Source: Lactifluus volemus
Taxonomy: Eukaryota > Basidiomycota > Agaricomycetes > Russulales > Russulaceae
Reading direction: 5' to 3'
NCBI GenBank assembly: GCA_022376515.1
Contig: WTXI01000003.1
Coordinates: 868,001 to 932,000, forward strand
Length of the DNA: 64,000 nucleotides
The notes beneath the pieces were generated by a model, which was given only the letters and a program-made list of their open reading frames with translations, made no database searches and was not told where the DNA came from. This document shows, one piece after another, positions 18,923 to 31,500 of this stretch. Numbering within the stretch: the first letter of the stretch is position 1; each line of letters begins with the position of its first letter. The translations under genes were made by a program, and so were the position numbers.

Positions 18923-21085
18923 TCAAGCTTGCGCATGGCGAGCACCTCCCTGACGCCCGTGCGTGATGTGATGGTGATACTGCGACGTTCCCGGGACTGG
19001 GAAGATAGAGCCAGGTGGCTTAGTCATCGGAGTCGATGCTATCGTGACCTCCAGAGACGGGAGCTGATCCAACGAAACAGCCGATCGGTCAACCTAAAAG
19101 AGTGGTAAAGTGAGAAAGTATCGATGGACTATGCACAGTGGCTTACCGCTCTGATGCGCCAATGAAGGTTCTCTCGCACGTAGGGTGTCACGACGTCAGG
19201 CTCGAATGAGGAAAGACCCGACCGCCTTGCAAGTACTGAATTGAGATGCACGAAACCCTCACTCGGGATGTCAATTTGACTTTGGCAGTTGCCACACTGC
19301 TCAGCCGCGCTATTGAAGAACGCAACGTGTGAGCCGACATATGAGGGTGCCTCCATCCACTGCGAAGGGTCATCTGGGACATCGCCTAGGAAGATCAGGA
19401 CTAAAAAGCTTTGACCCAGCTCGTGCGACTTGAAGTGAATGCGGGCCGTCCAGTCGTGTATAACGTTTGGACCCCCACTTCCGGGTTCCCCACTTTCAGC
19501 TGTGGATGGATGACTTTCTTGGCTTGCAGTTGGGTTTCGGACTTCCTCGGCAACATGCTCGACGGTAGATGTTGCTTCAGTGGCTGTCGAAGCTCCATGT
19601 GCTACCGGTGGAGTGTCACCACCTGCGGCAGGTTGAGCGAGGAAGTCCACACCAGACGGGATCATGAAGTTAGGCGGGTTTTTCGGCCCGCTACCGCCGC
19701 TACTTGTCGGATTTATATAGTACCGGTTAACATACTTCTGGATTACGTCCTTCACCGCATTGGAATTGCTCATGTCAAGATTCTTGAATTCTGGGTATGT
19801 GTAGTGGAGTGATTCAGTCCTCTCAACTCCTTCCGAGTCCCAGAAACCTGTATCTGTGTTCCAAAAGGGCGTGAGTGCTGGAATATTTCGTGAGTGCTGA
19901 ACTAGTCTCAAGGGCTATACGGCATACCGCGTTTGGCCCACGTTCCAGGTATAGCAGAATTCGGGTCGTTTTTAAGCCATTCTTTGGGATGAAGGGCCGA
20001 CCAAAGGGAAAGCAAGCGGTCAACGTTTGCGTGATGGAGGTAGAAGATGGGGTCAAATCCTTAAGAAATATGTCAAAGGTTACCCAGAAACCGGACGGCG
20101 TGGCGAGAAGTACCAGCAACGGCCTGGTTACCCATATGACCACCAACGTAAACGTGAATTCTGTCGTGTATAGCTTCCAGAGAGTTAACGGCACGGCCAC
20201 TACGATTGGGCGCCTTGTTGCTGAACTCAGACCAAGTTTCGGCTGTCGTGAAAAGGCCCGAGATCATATCAGGGATGTCGCGTCGACCCAATGATGTCAG
20301 AGAGCTTTGGGGAGAAATCGTGAATGGGAGTGGCTCAGAGGCAAGGTCAAGTCATACTTAATCATATGTGGGTCTCTGACGGTCGTCTGATGTTTGTCCC
20401 ACGGAGTGCCGAAGGACTTGTCGATGGGATTAAAAGTGTATTTGAAGAGTGGGTTCGACACGGTGGTGGGATTGCCATCGAAACCAGTGATGGAAACGTC
20501 CGAAAGAGCGATGACCTTGGCAGGCGGGACTATTTTGCCAGGGGTAGCCCAATCCCAGTAAGGTGCTCGAAGGTTCTGGGCTGCGGATTTCCAAGTCTCT
20601 TTGTCAACCGTGAAATCCTCCGCAATTTTGAGAGCATGGCTCTGCATCACTTGCTATATGATTCGATCAGTAATGGTAATGATGTCTGTTAGTGGAAAGA
20701 AAGCGAAGTACCTCGTAAAGAGCAACATATGGTCTGTGCCAAGTTGGGAATAACACGGTCATGTGTTGGCAGTATTCTCTTGTTTTTGTTGAGGTGGTTG
20801 CGGTGTTACCAGCACCATCCCACGGCACGTAAGGTAGGCCGTGGATCCCACCAATACCAAAGTGAGAGGTTATTTTAGACTGGGAATCTTCGTGCATCGC
20901 GTCTATTCGAAGATCAATGAACCGATAGACAATGAATTGGAGCTCAAAGACAGCCTACTAAGAGCCCGAATGTATAAGGTAAACTGATGGGCGTCATTGA
21001 TCAAGTCGTTGATCTCGCGGCGGCTAGGGGCGGCAGCACTTTTAGTTTGGCCGCCGCGTGCGCCAGTGATGAGGAAGTGGGGCAT
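18923..21085 (-). CDS. tyrosinase (polyphenol oxidase), copy in unit 2
   Basis: Seven exons: 20959-21085, 20712-20902, 20358-20653, 20114-20304, 19928-20059, 19147-19877 and 18923-19093, in phase, 612 aa. All copper ligands are present: GIHGLPY, YCQH (thioether Cys), [26 protein letters not shown]. It differs from unit 1 mainly in three places: after the CuA site ([15 protein letters not shown]), in a shorter pre-CuB loop (FGTPWDKHQTTVRDP), and after CuB (KEWLKNDPNSAIPGTW). The pre-CuB helix is the most changed, NSLTSLGRRDIPDMISG in place of [16 protein letters not shown]. The C-terminal shielding domain is complete. Donor sites are GTAGGC (intron 1) and GTACTT (intron 2). Confidence 0.85.
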
Positions 21086-21142
21086 GCTGATAGAGGATAC
21101 GAAGAGCTGGGATGAGAAAGTCGGGGGTAAAAATCGAGAAGG

Positions 21143-21149
21143 TTTTATA
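21143..21149 (-). promoter_or_regulatory. TATA box of unit 2 tyrosinase
   Basis: TATAAAA on the minus strand, 58 nt upstream of the ATG at 21085, in the same context as in unit 1. Confidence 0.5.
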
Positions 21150-22356
21150 CTCGAAGGATATGTCACGACATTGTGAATAAATAGATGGATACCTTGAGGT
21201 AGGCTTGCGAACGAAGTCTCCTCAAATGGACATAAACCAGGTACCCTGCTGTCGGTGGTGTAGTTGCCTCAACTTGGCTCGGAACTGGCTCGGAGACTCA
21301 GGTTCGGACGCGTGGTATGCTTCAATCTCCTTTTGGTAGTCGACTTCAGTTTCGGACGCAACACGGAATCGGTGTCACTTGGTAGAGTTCTCACGTCACC
21401 TCTAGTAGGTCCAGAACTGTCCAAGGCGCAACATCACCTCTCAGATCCCCGATAGATGATCCCATCTCGGCAGAAAGATCATATACCGAACATCGCAATT
21501 CACTGGCAACACCCTGATTTCGTTTTCTCGAATGGAAAGTGATTTCCAATGCAAAAAAATGCTCGTGCTGGTTCGTAGTTCAGGGAAGTAGTGAAGAACG
21601 ATAAGAACTACCTACCCCACCCATAACGGAATCGCCTGGCATCGAGAAATGACGGCTTAAGGCGGAACTGCCTCGTCCCAGAAGCGGCTTTGGACGGACC
21701 ACAAATTCCGAGATCCCATAGATCAAGAGTTTGGCACTGCAGGGTCCATATTAGAAGTGTGAATCTCCAGTTTCTCGTGCGTAGCCAGTGGACATCCCGT
21801 TAGGATTTGCATGTTCTAGACAGGTCGTCCTCCAGGACAAAATCAGAACCCTCCAATACTGGTTAGAGTAGTGTCGCAGCCACATTTCCGACATTTTTTC
21901 GTGAACAAACTTAATCATTATGTAATCATTGCTTAGTCAACTTAGCAAGTAACCAAAAACAGAGCTCAAAGCACGTACGACTCGAAACATCCAGGAACTT
22001 CGGCTCAAAGCAATTCCTGCGCATTCAATTACGAGTGCATTGGACTTTGCAAGCAAGGTAACGAGCAAGGTAATTAAGTACTGTACTAGTACTGTATGCG
22101 GGCCCACCCCCTAGATCACTTGTTTAGGTTGCCCTCGACACGCCTGGCCTCAACAAATTTTCTGCAAAAGATTGCAATGTCTAGGCTCAGCGCTACCAAG
22201 ACAATCTACAGCGGCGCAGTGTAACCAATGTCCACTTCACATTATTTGGTCCATATTTAGAGTGTTATTATTAATAATAAAGTGAGACAAGTATGAAAAT
22301 TATCCGGATGCACCAACAGATACTTGGACGGACGGAAAGACATACTGTTTTGCATC

Positions 22357-22743
22357 TCAGAGCTCACAAAGCCACGCCAAACGACGGCTCTTCGTCGCTA
22401 TCACCGTCGTAACGAACCGGGGCCTGTTCATGTTCGCGCGTAGTTTCTCGACTCTCCACATCTCCATCATGGCTGAATCCATTTCCCCTGGAGTTTTCTC
22501 GCCGAAGTCAGCGGCCGGCAGAGGCTCTCCTTGGGGTGGTGTCTGTATCATCGGAGGAATGAGTTTGGCATCTCCCGTCGGAGACGTTGTCATAGATGCG
22601 CCTGAGTTACGGAGCAACGAAACTTCCTTAGGCGGCAACACTGGTGACCCGGTGGAGCTGGATGGGTTGCTCGCACTGGGCGAAGGCAGTTTCTGTGTAG
22701 TAGAGAATCTCGCCGCGCGAGACGCAAGGAACGAGCCGACGTT
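22357..22743 (-). pseudogene. truncated avl9 3' end (unit 2)
   Basis: Same segment as the end of the true avl9. One G is missing in a CCTGGGAG run near 22490, so the frame leaves EKTP and reads a spurious tail. It is fused upstream to antisense DUF2828 sequence at the duplication junction. It lacks every upstream exon and its own promoter. Confidence 0.8.
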
Positions 22744-24315
22744 GAGCGCCACGCTGCGACGACCATTGAAGCGTTCCAGGCTCTTCTTGCAACCAAAACT
22801 AAGAGGGCCAAAGTCCTTGCACGCGAGCGTCGTGTCGCCCGCGCAGTCAGTGCCCATACCCTTTTGCTTTAAAAGCTCTCCGAGCCACGGTTCCGTGCTC
22901 TCTACATCTCCGTAGCACGCCTTTTTGCCACCGAGCTTGTCGAGCAGGCCGCACTCATTCGGAAGGCAGAAGCCCTCCCAGATGACCAGGAGCGGAAACA
23001 TATCTTGAGCAACGTGTCTTTCGTCGGAAAATGGGCCCCTACTCCAGGTGCTTCTCACGATAGAGTGACCAACATCTCCACCGCACTTTTGATACTCCTA
23101 CACCGCGGTGGTGTCATGTCGTCCCTCTCCCGCCCTATCGACACCTCAGCTGCCGTTTCCGAAGAGGATGTCCACGTGCTTCGGTCGTTCTATCAGCGCT
23201 GGGTGCTCACACCTCTCCGAGCTGCAGCTCACGTCCCGGAACCGATTATGGCCTCACGTCGTTGGGGTGAGATTTCATATCCACGCGTTCCGTCCAAATG
23301 TATGCATATCAATAGCAAACATTTCGTCAAGCACGACGGCGAGCGATTTGATGCCTATCTGGATAGTATAACTGAGGGGAAGGCCAAAATCTCTGGTGGG
23401 ACGCTCCTCCCGCACGAGCTCCTTGCCAAGGCGATTGTGAATCTCGGGTCTCAACATGGAGGGAAGGGTGCAAAGTCTTCTCTTGCTCCCACGATTCGTG
23501 CGCGCATCGCCAAGCGCAAGGCACAGGTCACCGACGCTCAATGGGACGCGATGATCGCTCGACTACGTAGCGCTGGCACGCTTGACAACTGTCTTGCCAT
23601 CTGTGACGTCTCGGGTTCTATGGGTAATATCTACTGGACCCGGTCTCAAAGAATAGATCCCATCCTCCCTGCCGTGGCGCTCTCGATGACCCTCGCACAA
23701 CTCGCCAAGCCCCCATTCTCGAACATGTTCATCACCTTCTCTGCGGATCCCGAGATTGTCACACTGGAAGAGGGCGCAGGACTTGCCACCAACGCCATGG
23801 AGATGGTCCGCAGCGAGTGGGGGATGAACACGAATCTGAATGCTGTGTTCGTACGGCTGTTGCTCCCGCTCGCGGTGCAGCACGGTGTTGCTCGCGAGGA
23901 CATGGTGAAGCGTCTGTTTGTGTTCTCGGATATGCAGTTCGACCAAGCGGACCAGACGGGCCAGAATCCTGGCCTTTGGGAGACGAATCATGATGCGATA
24001 GCGCGAGCTTATGCAGAGGCAGGCTACGACGTGCCCGAGATCGTGTATTGGAATCTTGCTGGGGAGCTCGAGACGGTGCCGGTTGAGGCGGATCGCAAGG
24101 GCGTCGGGCTCATGAGTGGGTTCAGCCCTGCTATGATGAAAGTTTTTATGGGTGAAGATGTGGAAGAGGATGTGCTGGATGACGACACAGTCATGGTGGA
24201 CGAGCAAGGCGAGGAGGTTAAGCCAGCTGCTCGGAAACAGGAGATGGCGCCGCTGTCCATCATGAAGCATGCGCTTGAGATGGCCAGCTACGACAAGCTC
24301 GTAGTACTGGACTAA
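22738..24315 (+). pseudogene. DUF2828 5'-truncated copy (unit 3)
   Basis: Starts at the junction (GACGTT here) and lacks the N-terminal third. TAA at about 22869-22871 (LLL then stop, where the intact gene has TCA) blocks the first part. From there to 24315 the frame is open and encodes about 480 residues, including the complete vWA region with CDVSGSM and the C-terminal ITFS and FVFSDMQFD segments. An internal ATG at 23116 could in principle start a 399 aa vWA-only protein, but there is no sign of a promoter. Confidence 0.75.
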
Positions 24316-24466
24316 TGAATGATACAGATGACCTACACACTTGTACTATTATCATCACCCTTCAACTAGCATCAAATATGATAACATCGTATCGCCCAGC
24401 TGGGTTTTTCGGACTAACGCACACCTTGATTTACAAACACTTGGTTGGGTTGCAAATCTTTCGCAG

Positions 24467-24833
24467 CATCAGCAAAATGGCAAAATAGATTCCAGGTTTC
24501 AACTGGTTTTCATTGGTTTTCAGGTTTCCGGGAACTTGGAAACCTGGAAACTCAGAAACCAGCTCATGACCCCGAAGAGAAAATCAAATATTGACGGTAA
24601 CTACCTAATCAAGACTAATCCAAGTCTTAGCCGCAACGCGGCTTTGCCTTGATTAGGTAGTTACCATCCCTTATATTGATTTTCTCTCCGCTATTACATA
24701 GTAATTACATAGGTTTCCAAGGTTTCTATTACTTGTCATTCAGACAAGTTTCTGGTTTTCTGGGTTTTTTTAGGTTTTTACGGGTTTCTCAGGTGTAGAA
24801 ACCCCTGGAAACCAAAATGCCAAAATACTGATG
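24467..24833. mobile_element. MITE-like insertion (367 bp)
   Basis: The other units read CGCGGCCAGC or CGCAGCCAGC here. Unit 3 has an insert beginning CATCAG and ending CTGATG, a 6 bp perfect terminal inverted repeat, with AG on both sides. Inside is a perfect 18 bp inverted repeat, GGTAACTACCTAATCAAG (24596-24613) and its reverse complement (24648-24665), flanked by a further imperfect pair of GAGAGAAAATCAA arms. The outer parts are rich in GGTTTC/GAAACC words. No coding capacity. Confidence 0.6.
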
Positions 24834-25108
24834 AGCCAGCAAAAGAACCTTATATGTCCATACAATACCAAGTGCCGTAAGTAGCTCAGAGTTTCAACTC
24901 ATTTAAAGACCGACAAGTTATCATTCGTTCAACATATCCTCATCGATTTTTCGAAGGGATTTCGCAGACAAGTTACATACTGACGAGACTAAGTTACAAC
25001 CACAGACTTTCTCAACCCTCGCTTACATCATGCATATTCCTACAAAGATTCAAGCTCTGCGAATGATTCCAAATTCTTTGATTCGATTATCTTGTTCCCC
25101 GAATATCT

Positions 25109-27294
25109 TCAAGCTTGCGCATGGCGAGCACCTCCCTGACGGCCGTGCGTGATGTGATGGTGATACTGCGGCCGTCCCGGGACTGGTAAGATAGAGCCAG
25201 GGGGCTTAGTCATCGGAGTCGATGCTATCGTGACCTCCAGAGACGGGAGCTGATCCAACGAAACAGCCGATCGGTCAATCTAAAAGAGTAGTAAAGTGAG
25301 AAAGTCTCGGTGGACTATGCACAGTGGCGTACCGCTCTGATGCGCCAATGAAGGTTCTCTCGCACGTAGGGTGTCACGACGTCAGGCTCAAATGAGGAAA
25401 GACCCGACCGCCTTGCGAGTACTGAATTGAGATGCACGAAACCCTCACTCACGGTGTCAATTTGACTTTGGCAGTTGCCACACTGCTCAGCCGCGCTATT
25501 GACTAACGCGACGTGTGAGCCGACATATGAGGGTGCCTTCATCCACTGCGAAGGGTCATCTGGGACATCGCCTAGGAAGATCAGGACTGAAAAGCTTTGA
25601 CCCAGCTCGAACAGCTCGAACGACTTGAAGTGAATGCGGGCCGTCCAGTCGTGTATAACGTTTGGACCCCCACTTCCGGGTTCCCCACTTTCAGCTGTGG
25701 ATGGATGACTTTCTTGGCTTGCAGTTGGGTTTCGGACTTCCTCAGCAACATGCTCGACGGTAGATGTTGCTTCAGTGGCTGTCGAAGCTCCATGTGCTAC
25801 CGGTGGAGTGTCATCGCCTGCGGCACGTTGAGCAAGGAAGTCCACACCAGACGGGATCATGAAGTTAGGCGGGATTTTCGGCCCGCTACCGCCACCACTT
25901 TTCGGGTTTATATAGTGCTGGTCAACATACTTCGAGATTGTGTCCTTCACCGCATTGGAATTGTTCATGTCAAGATTCTTGAATTCTGGGTATGTGTAGT
26001 GGAGTAATTCAGTCTTCTTTACTTCTTCCGACTTCCAGAACAATTCTTCTGTCTTCCAAAAGGGCGTGAGTTCTGGAATGTTTCGTGAGTGCCGAGATGT
26101 ACTACTAGTCTCAAGGGCTATACGGCATACCGGTTTCGACCCACGTCTTTTTTATAGCAGGATTCGTGCCGTCCTTGGCTGAAATCCATGCATTGGGATG
26201 AATGGCCGACCAAAGGGAAAGCAAGCGGTCAACGTTTGCGTGATGGAGGTAGAAGATGGGGTCAAATGCTTAAGAAATATGTCAAAGGTTACCCAGAAAC
26301 CGGACGGCGTGGAGAGAAGTACCAGCAACGGCCTGGTTACCCATATGACCACCAATGTAATAGTGAATTGAGTCGTGTATAGCTTCCAGAGAGTTAGCGG
26401 CTTCGCCATGAGCATTGGGCGTCCCGTTGCTGAACACAGGCCAAGTTTGGGCTGTCGTGAAAAGGGACTTGACATGTAAAGGGATTTCATCTTTAATAGA
26501 TAACAGAGATCTTTGGGGGGGAATCGTGAATGGGAGTGACTCAGAGGCAAGGTCAAGTCATACTCAATCAGATGTGGGTTTCTGACGGTCGTCTGATTAT
26601 GTTCCCACGGAGTGCCTACGAAGGACTTGTCGATGGGGTTAAAAGTGTATTGGAAGAGTGGGTTCGACACGGGGGTGGGTTTGCCATCGAAATCAGTGAT
26701 GGAAACCTTCGGAAGAGTGATGACCTTGGGGACTATATTGCCAGGGGTAGCCCAATCCCAGTAAGGTGCTCGAAGGTTCTGGGCTGCGGTTGTCCAAGTC
26801 TCTTTGTCAACCGTGAAATTCTTCGCAATCTTGAGAGCATGGCTCTGCATCACTTGCTATATGATTCGATCCGAGTCAGTAATGGTAATGATGTCTGTTA
26901 GTGGAAAGAAAGCGAAGTACCTCGTAAAGAGCAACATATGGTCTGTGCCAAGTTGGGAATAACACGGTATAGTGTTGGCAGTATCCTGTTGTTTTTGTTG
27001 AGGTGGTTGCGGTGTTACCAGCACCATCCCACGGCACGTAAGGTAGGCCGTGGATCCCACCAATACCAAAGTGAGAGGTTATGTTAGACTGGGAATCTTC
27101 GTGCATCGCGTCTATTCGAAGATCAATGAACCGATAGACAATGAATTGGAGCTCAAAGACAGCCTACTAAGAGCCCGAATGTATAAGGTAAACTGATGGG
27201 CGTCATTGATCAAGTCGTTGATCTCGCGGCGGCTAGGGGCGGCAGCACTTTTAGTTTGGCCGCCGCGTGCGCCAGTGATGAGGAAGTGGGGCAT
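25109..27294 (-). CDS. tyrosinase (polyphenol oxidase), copy in unit 3
   Basis: Seven exons: 27168-27294, 26921-27111, 26564-26856, 26323-26510, 26131-26268, 25333-26072 and 25109-25279, in phase, 615 aa. Copper ligands: [37 protein letters not shown]. The N-terminal half is close to unit 2, but the post-CuB loop differs ([18 protein letters not shown]) and the linker start reads [19 protein letters not shown] four-residue insertion (FELFELGQ) lies at the start of the C-terminal domain. The C-terminal tail is basic and His-rich ([12 protein letters not shown]), as in the other copies. Confidence 0.85.
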
Positions 27295-27351
27295 GCTGAT
27301 AGAGGATACGAAGAGCTGGGATGAGAAAGTCGGGGCCAAAAATCGAGAAGG

Positions 27352-27358
27352 TTTTATA
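27352..27358 (-). promoter_or_regulatory. TATA box of unit 3 tyrosinase
   Basis: TATAAAA on the minus strand, 58 nt upstream of the ATG at 27294, as in units 1 and 2. Confidence 0.5.
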
Positions 27359-28592
27359 CTCGAAGGATATGTCACGACATTGTGAATAAATAAACGGATA
27401 CCTTGAGTTACCCAGGCTCGCGAACAAAGTCTCCTCAAATGGACATAAACCAGGTACCTAACTAAGTCTGCTGTCGGTGGTGTAGTTGCCTCAACTTGGC
27501 TCGGAACTGGCTCGGAGACTCGGGCTCGGACGCGTGGTATGCTTCAATCTCCTTCTGGTAGTCGACTTCAGTTTCGGACGCAACACGGAATCAGTGTCAC
27601 TTGGTAGAGTTCTCACGTCACCTCTAGTAGGTCCAGAGCTGTCCAAGGCGCAACATCACCTCTCAGATCCCCGATAGATGATCCCACCTCGGCAGAAAGA
27701 TCATATACCGAACATCGCAATTCACTGGCAACACCCTGATTTCGTTTTCTCGAATGGAAAGTGATTTCCAATGCAAAAAAATGCTCGTGCTGGTTCGTAG
27801 TTCAGGGAAGTAGTGAAGAACGATAAGAACTACCTACCCCACCCATAACGGAATCGCCTGGCATCGAGAAATGACGGCTTAAGGCGGAACTGCCTCGTCC
27901 CAGAAGCGGCTTTGGACGGACCTCAATTTCCGAGATCCCATAGATCAAGAGTTTGGCAGGTTCCATATTAGAAGTGTGAATCTCCAGTTTCTCGTGCGTA
28001 GCCAGTGGACATCCCGTTAGGATTTGCATGTTCTAGACAGGTCGTCCTCCAGGACAAAATCAGAACCCTCCAATACTGGTTAGAGTAGTGTCGCAGCCAC
28101 ATTTCCTTGGTTTTTTCCTTGGTTTTTTCGTGAACAAACTTAATCACTACGTAATCATTGCTTAGTCAACTTAGCAAGTAACCAAAAACAGAGCTCAAAG
28201 CACGTACAACTTGAAACATCCAGGAACTTCGGCTCAAAGCAATTCCTGCGCATTCAATTACGAGTGCATTGGACTTTGCAAGCAAGGTAACGAGCAAGGT
28301 AATTAAGTACTGTACTAGTACTGTATGCGGGCCCACCCCCTAGATCACTTGTTTAGGTTGCCCTCGACACGCCTGGCCTCAACAAATTTTCTGCAAAAGA
28401 TTGCAATGTCTAGGCTCAGCGCTACCAAGACAATCTACAGCGGCGCAGTGTAACCAACGTCCACTTCACATTATTTGGTCCATATTTAGAGTGTTATTAT
28501 TAATAATAAAGTGAGACAAGTATGAAAATTATCCGGATGCACCAACAGACACTTGGACGGACGGAAAGACATACTGTTTTGCATCTCAGAGC
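27359..28592. other. spacer between tyrosinase and avl9, repeated in all units
   Basis: Corresponds to 15262-16200 in unit 1 and 21150-22356 in unit 2. On the minus strand a 75-codon frame (27802-28029) looks mildly protein-like but is interrupted in the other units, so I do not call it a gene. The palindromic word GTACTGTACTAGTACTGTA occurs near 28305-28323 and at the same place in each unit. Nothing else recognised. Confidence 0.5.
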
Positions 28593-31500
28593 TCACAAAG
28601 CCACGCCAAACGACGGCTCTTCGTCGCTATCACCGTCGTAACGAACCGGGGCCTGTTCATGTTCGCGCGTAGTTCCTCGACTCTCCACATCTCCATCAGG
28701 GCTGAATCCATTTCCCCTGGGAGTTTTCTCGCCGAAGTCAGCGGCCGGCAGAGGCTCTCCTTGGGGTGGTGTCTGTATCATCGGAGGAATGAGTTTGGCA
28801 TCTCCCGTCGGAGACGTTGTCATAGATGCGCCTGAGTTACGGAGCAACGAAACTTCCTTAGGCGGCAACACTGGTGACCCGGTGGAGCTGGATGGGTTGC
28901 TCGCACTAGGCGAAGGCAGTTTCTGTGTAGAGAATCTCGCCGCGCGAGACGCAAGGAACGAGCCGACGCTCACACCCCATCCCGTCAACCGTTCCTTTGC
29001 TTGATTCGCTGTTGCTTCTACGCTAGTCGGGGCGGGAGCAGCCAGCGGAGGTGGTGAGGCGGTGAGCGCGTTGCCCTCTGGCACCTCTGATTTCGAGACC
29101 ATCGTGCCAGAACTAGTGCTAACGCTGCCGAGGGAGGCGGAAGACATCGACCGTTGCATAAACCGGCCTTTTACGCCTTCGACGGCTTTGAAGAAGTTAG
29201 TCGAGCCTGTGGTGAACGTGCGCGAGATCGCCTCGCGCGTTGGTGCAAGTTGCTGTTCTAGTTTGAGATCTTGAATTCCTTCGGAAAGGCGCAGTGTAAT
29301 ATCACTTATTGCACTGGGCTTCTCGTTGCATGGATGCCTGCGGGAAACAGTGTAGAGTTATCCAAAATATCAGAATAGAAGAGAGGTATGTACCGTGGCT
29401 CGACAATGTCGAATAGCATTGGATCCGTGATGCGTTGCCAAACATCAAACACATTTGTGCGTCTGAACTCTGCTATCCAGACCGGGTTGAAGTCACTCAG
29501 TGCATTTGCATCACCGCCTGAGTACAGAGCCGATTAGTGCTGAAGCAAAGAACAGAGTGAACAGATTAAACCAGATCCTGGACTGATGAGAACTCCACTG
29601 CTCTCTCCTTTGGCAAGGAAGTCGCCATATTTAACAGAGGCGAGTGCAGCAGAAATGTACTCCTCGAACTACGCCGACGGCCTTAGTCACCTTCCTAGAT
29701 ACTGGCAAGTACACATACCTTGATTCTCAGGTAGTCATCACTGCCTTTGAACCTTCTGCCACTCATTGGCACCCAGCGACAAGCAGAGATAGAACAAAAG
29801 ACACTGACCGCATACCGTCATCGGTATCCCATGTATCATTGACATCTTTAACGATCTCGTCCATCCACTTCCTGTCAGCAGGCGTAAGAGCAACGGCGCG
29901 CTCAATCGTGGGGTCTCTGAACTCGATGGCACATGATTCAACGTCGACAAGCAACTCGATTTCTTTCTGCTGGCGAACGATCGCATTCGTGCTCCCGCAG
30001 AGGAAAGAGCTGGTCTGTTTGATTAGATCGAGTTGCTGTAGTGGGAGATAAGGCTGGAACAGTGCATCCTGCGCGTGTATTGGCATGAAGTATGACAATA
30101 TTTGCTGGACGAAAGAAGCACCTTGCCAAAGAGGTCAAGTGGGAGGCCAAGATAAGCCAGTAAGCTTCGGCGATCCGATGTACGCAGTGACGTTGGTTGG
30201 GAGAGAGTAGGCGCACGTGACGCTAAAGGAGGTGAGCCGCAGTCCTGCAAAGTTTGAAGTAGGCCTGAGAACTTATATGAGAGACCGCACGTCCCGAACT
30301 TCGAGAAAGGCGTACCTGGTATGAGTGATATTAACGAATATTGATATGTACATAGCCGTTCAACTGGGTGACCATAAAATAATATCTAGGTCAGATATTT
30401 AGTGTTCGATGCGCTGTTGGAGCGAATCAATGTGCTTACCTTTTTTTGCAAAATTAATGCCTTGACAAGGACCAGAGTACGGTGACGGAACTCGTGAACA
30501 AGTTCACGGCTATAGCTCACTGAGGGAGGAAGCTGAGAAACGACAGCATGTCACTCACAGAGACGTCCCTGTGTACAAGTCAGCGCGGATTCACCTGCAA
30601 GAAGAGGGTGTTACCATACCCATGTAAAGCCCACTCTCTGTGAGTTGACTGCGCAAAGAAGTCTGAAGCGACTCGTTGAACTCGACGAGTAGTTGGGTGT
30701 TGGTGAAGTCCCTTGAACAACTTCAGTAAGTCGTATTTTTGCGAGAGGGAAAGACTACTTCTGTTCAAAGAGAGCCAGAGTAACAACGCCCAGTCGGTCG
30801 CGAATAGGGCCAAACATGGGTTTGGACGCAAGGACTACGACAGCTTTCTGCACTGTGCAGCGTGTCATATCCATTTCCTTGACGAGAAGAGACGATGTCG
30901 CAATTTGACGATTGCACCTAGATGCATGTCAAGGGCTCAATACTACGGTATGGTCGATAGGCCTTACGATATTCCGAATATTGTACTTGGATGTGGAATG
31001 CTCGGGACAAGGTGAAAATATGAATAGTCTTCGGTGGCCTAGGCGACATGAGATGAGCTTCTAGACATGACCTTCTCATAAACGTACAAGGTGGGCACCA
31101 TCAGGAAGGGCCAGAAACGGAAGGATTTTGCTGATCTCCTCGTCTTCAAAGATGCTCCCAACAGAAAATTCAATGCGCGGGCCAACCTATACGTGTTGAA
31201 TTACTCAGACGACATAAACCACGTTCAATAACAAACCTGGTGATTAAAATCCACAAGTGCAATTCCGAGAACTAATGGTCCTTTAGGCGGATCAATGAGC
31301 AGGCTCTCAGGTCTCATCTTCTTGGAATATGAATATGATGACGCGCTCGTTACAGACGATGTCACCGACGAATTTCCGGGACTCCGAGGTTGCGCTGGCG
31401 GAAACACGCTGCTTCGTAAAGCTGATGAAAACGGCGTAGGGGGTATGTGCTTGGGATCTCCATCGAGTGAAAGTCCACCGTGAGAAGTGACAGAGCTGAC

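Larger units (their letters stand above)
16548..22737. repeat. tandem duplication unit 2 (~6.2 kb)
   Basis: Same order as unit 1 without the extra partial tyrosinase: truncated DUF2828, intact tyrosinase (18923-21085), spacer, truncated avl9. Its last ~650 bp are almost identical by eye to the corresponding part of unit 3, so these two units look more recently related to each other than to unit 1. Confidence 0.85.
22738..28964. repeat. tandem duplication unit 3 (~6.2 kb)
   Basis: Third head-to-tail copy: truncated DUF2828, a 367 bp insertion, intact tyrosinase (25109-27294) and spacer. It continues without a break into the complete avl9 gene, which marks the right edge of the array. Confidence 0.85.

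Noticed and set aside
22357..23058. 233-codon minus-strand frame across the unit 2/3 junction
   Set aside because: Same artefact: antisense DUF2828 followed by a frameshifted avl9 tail.
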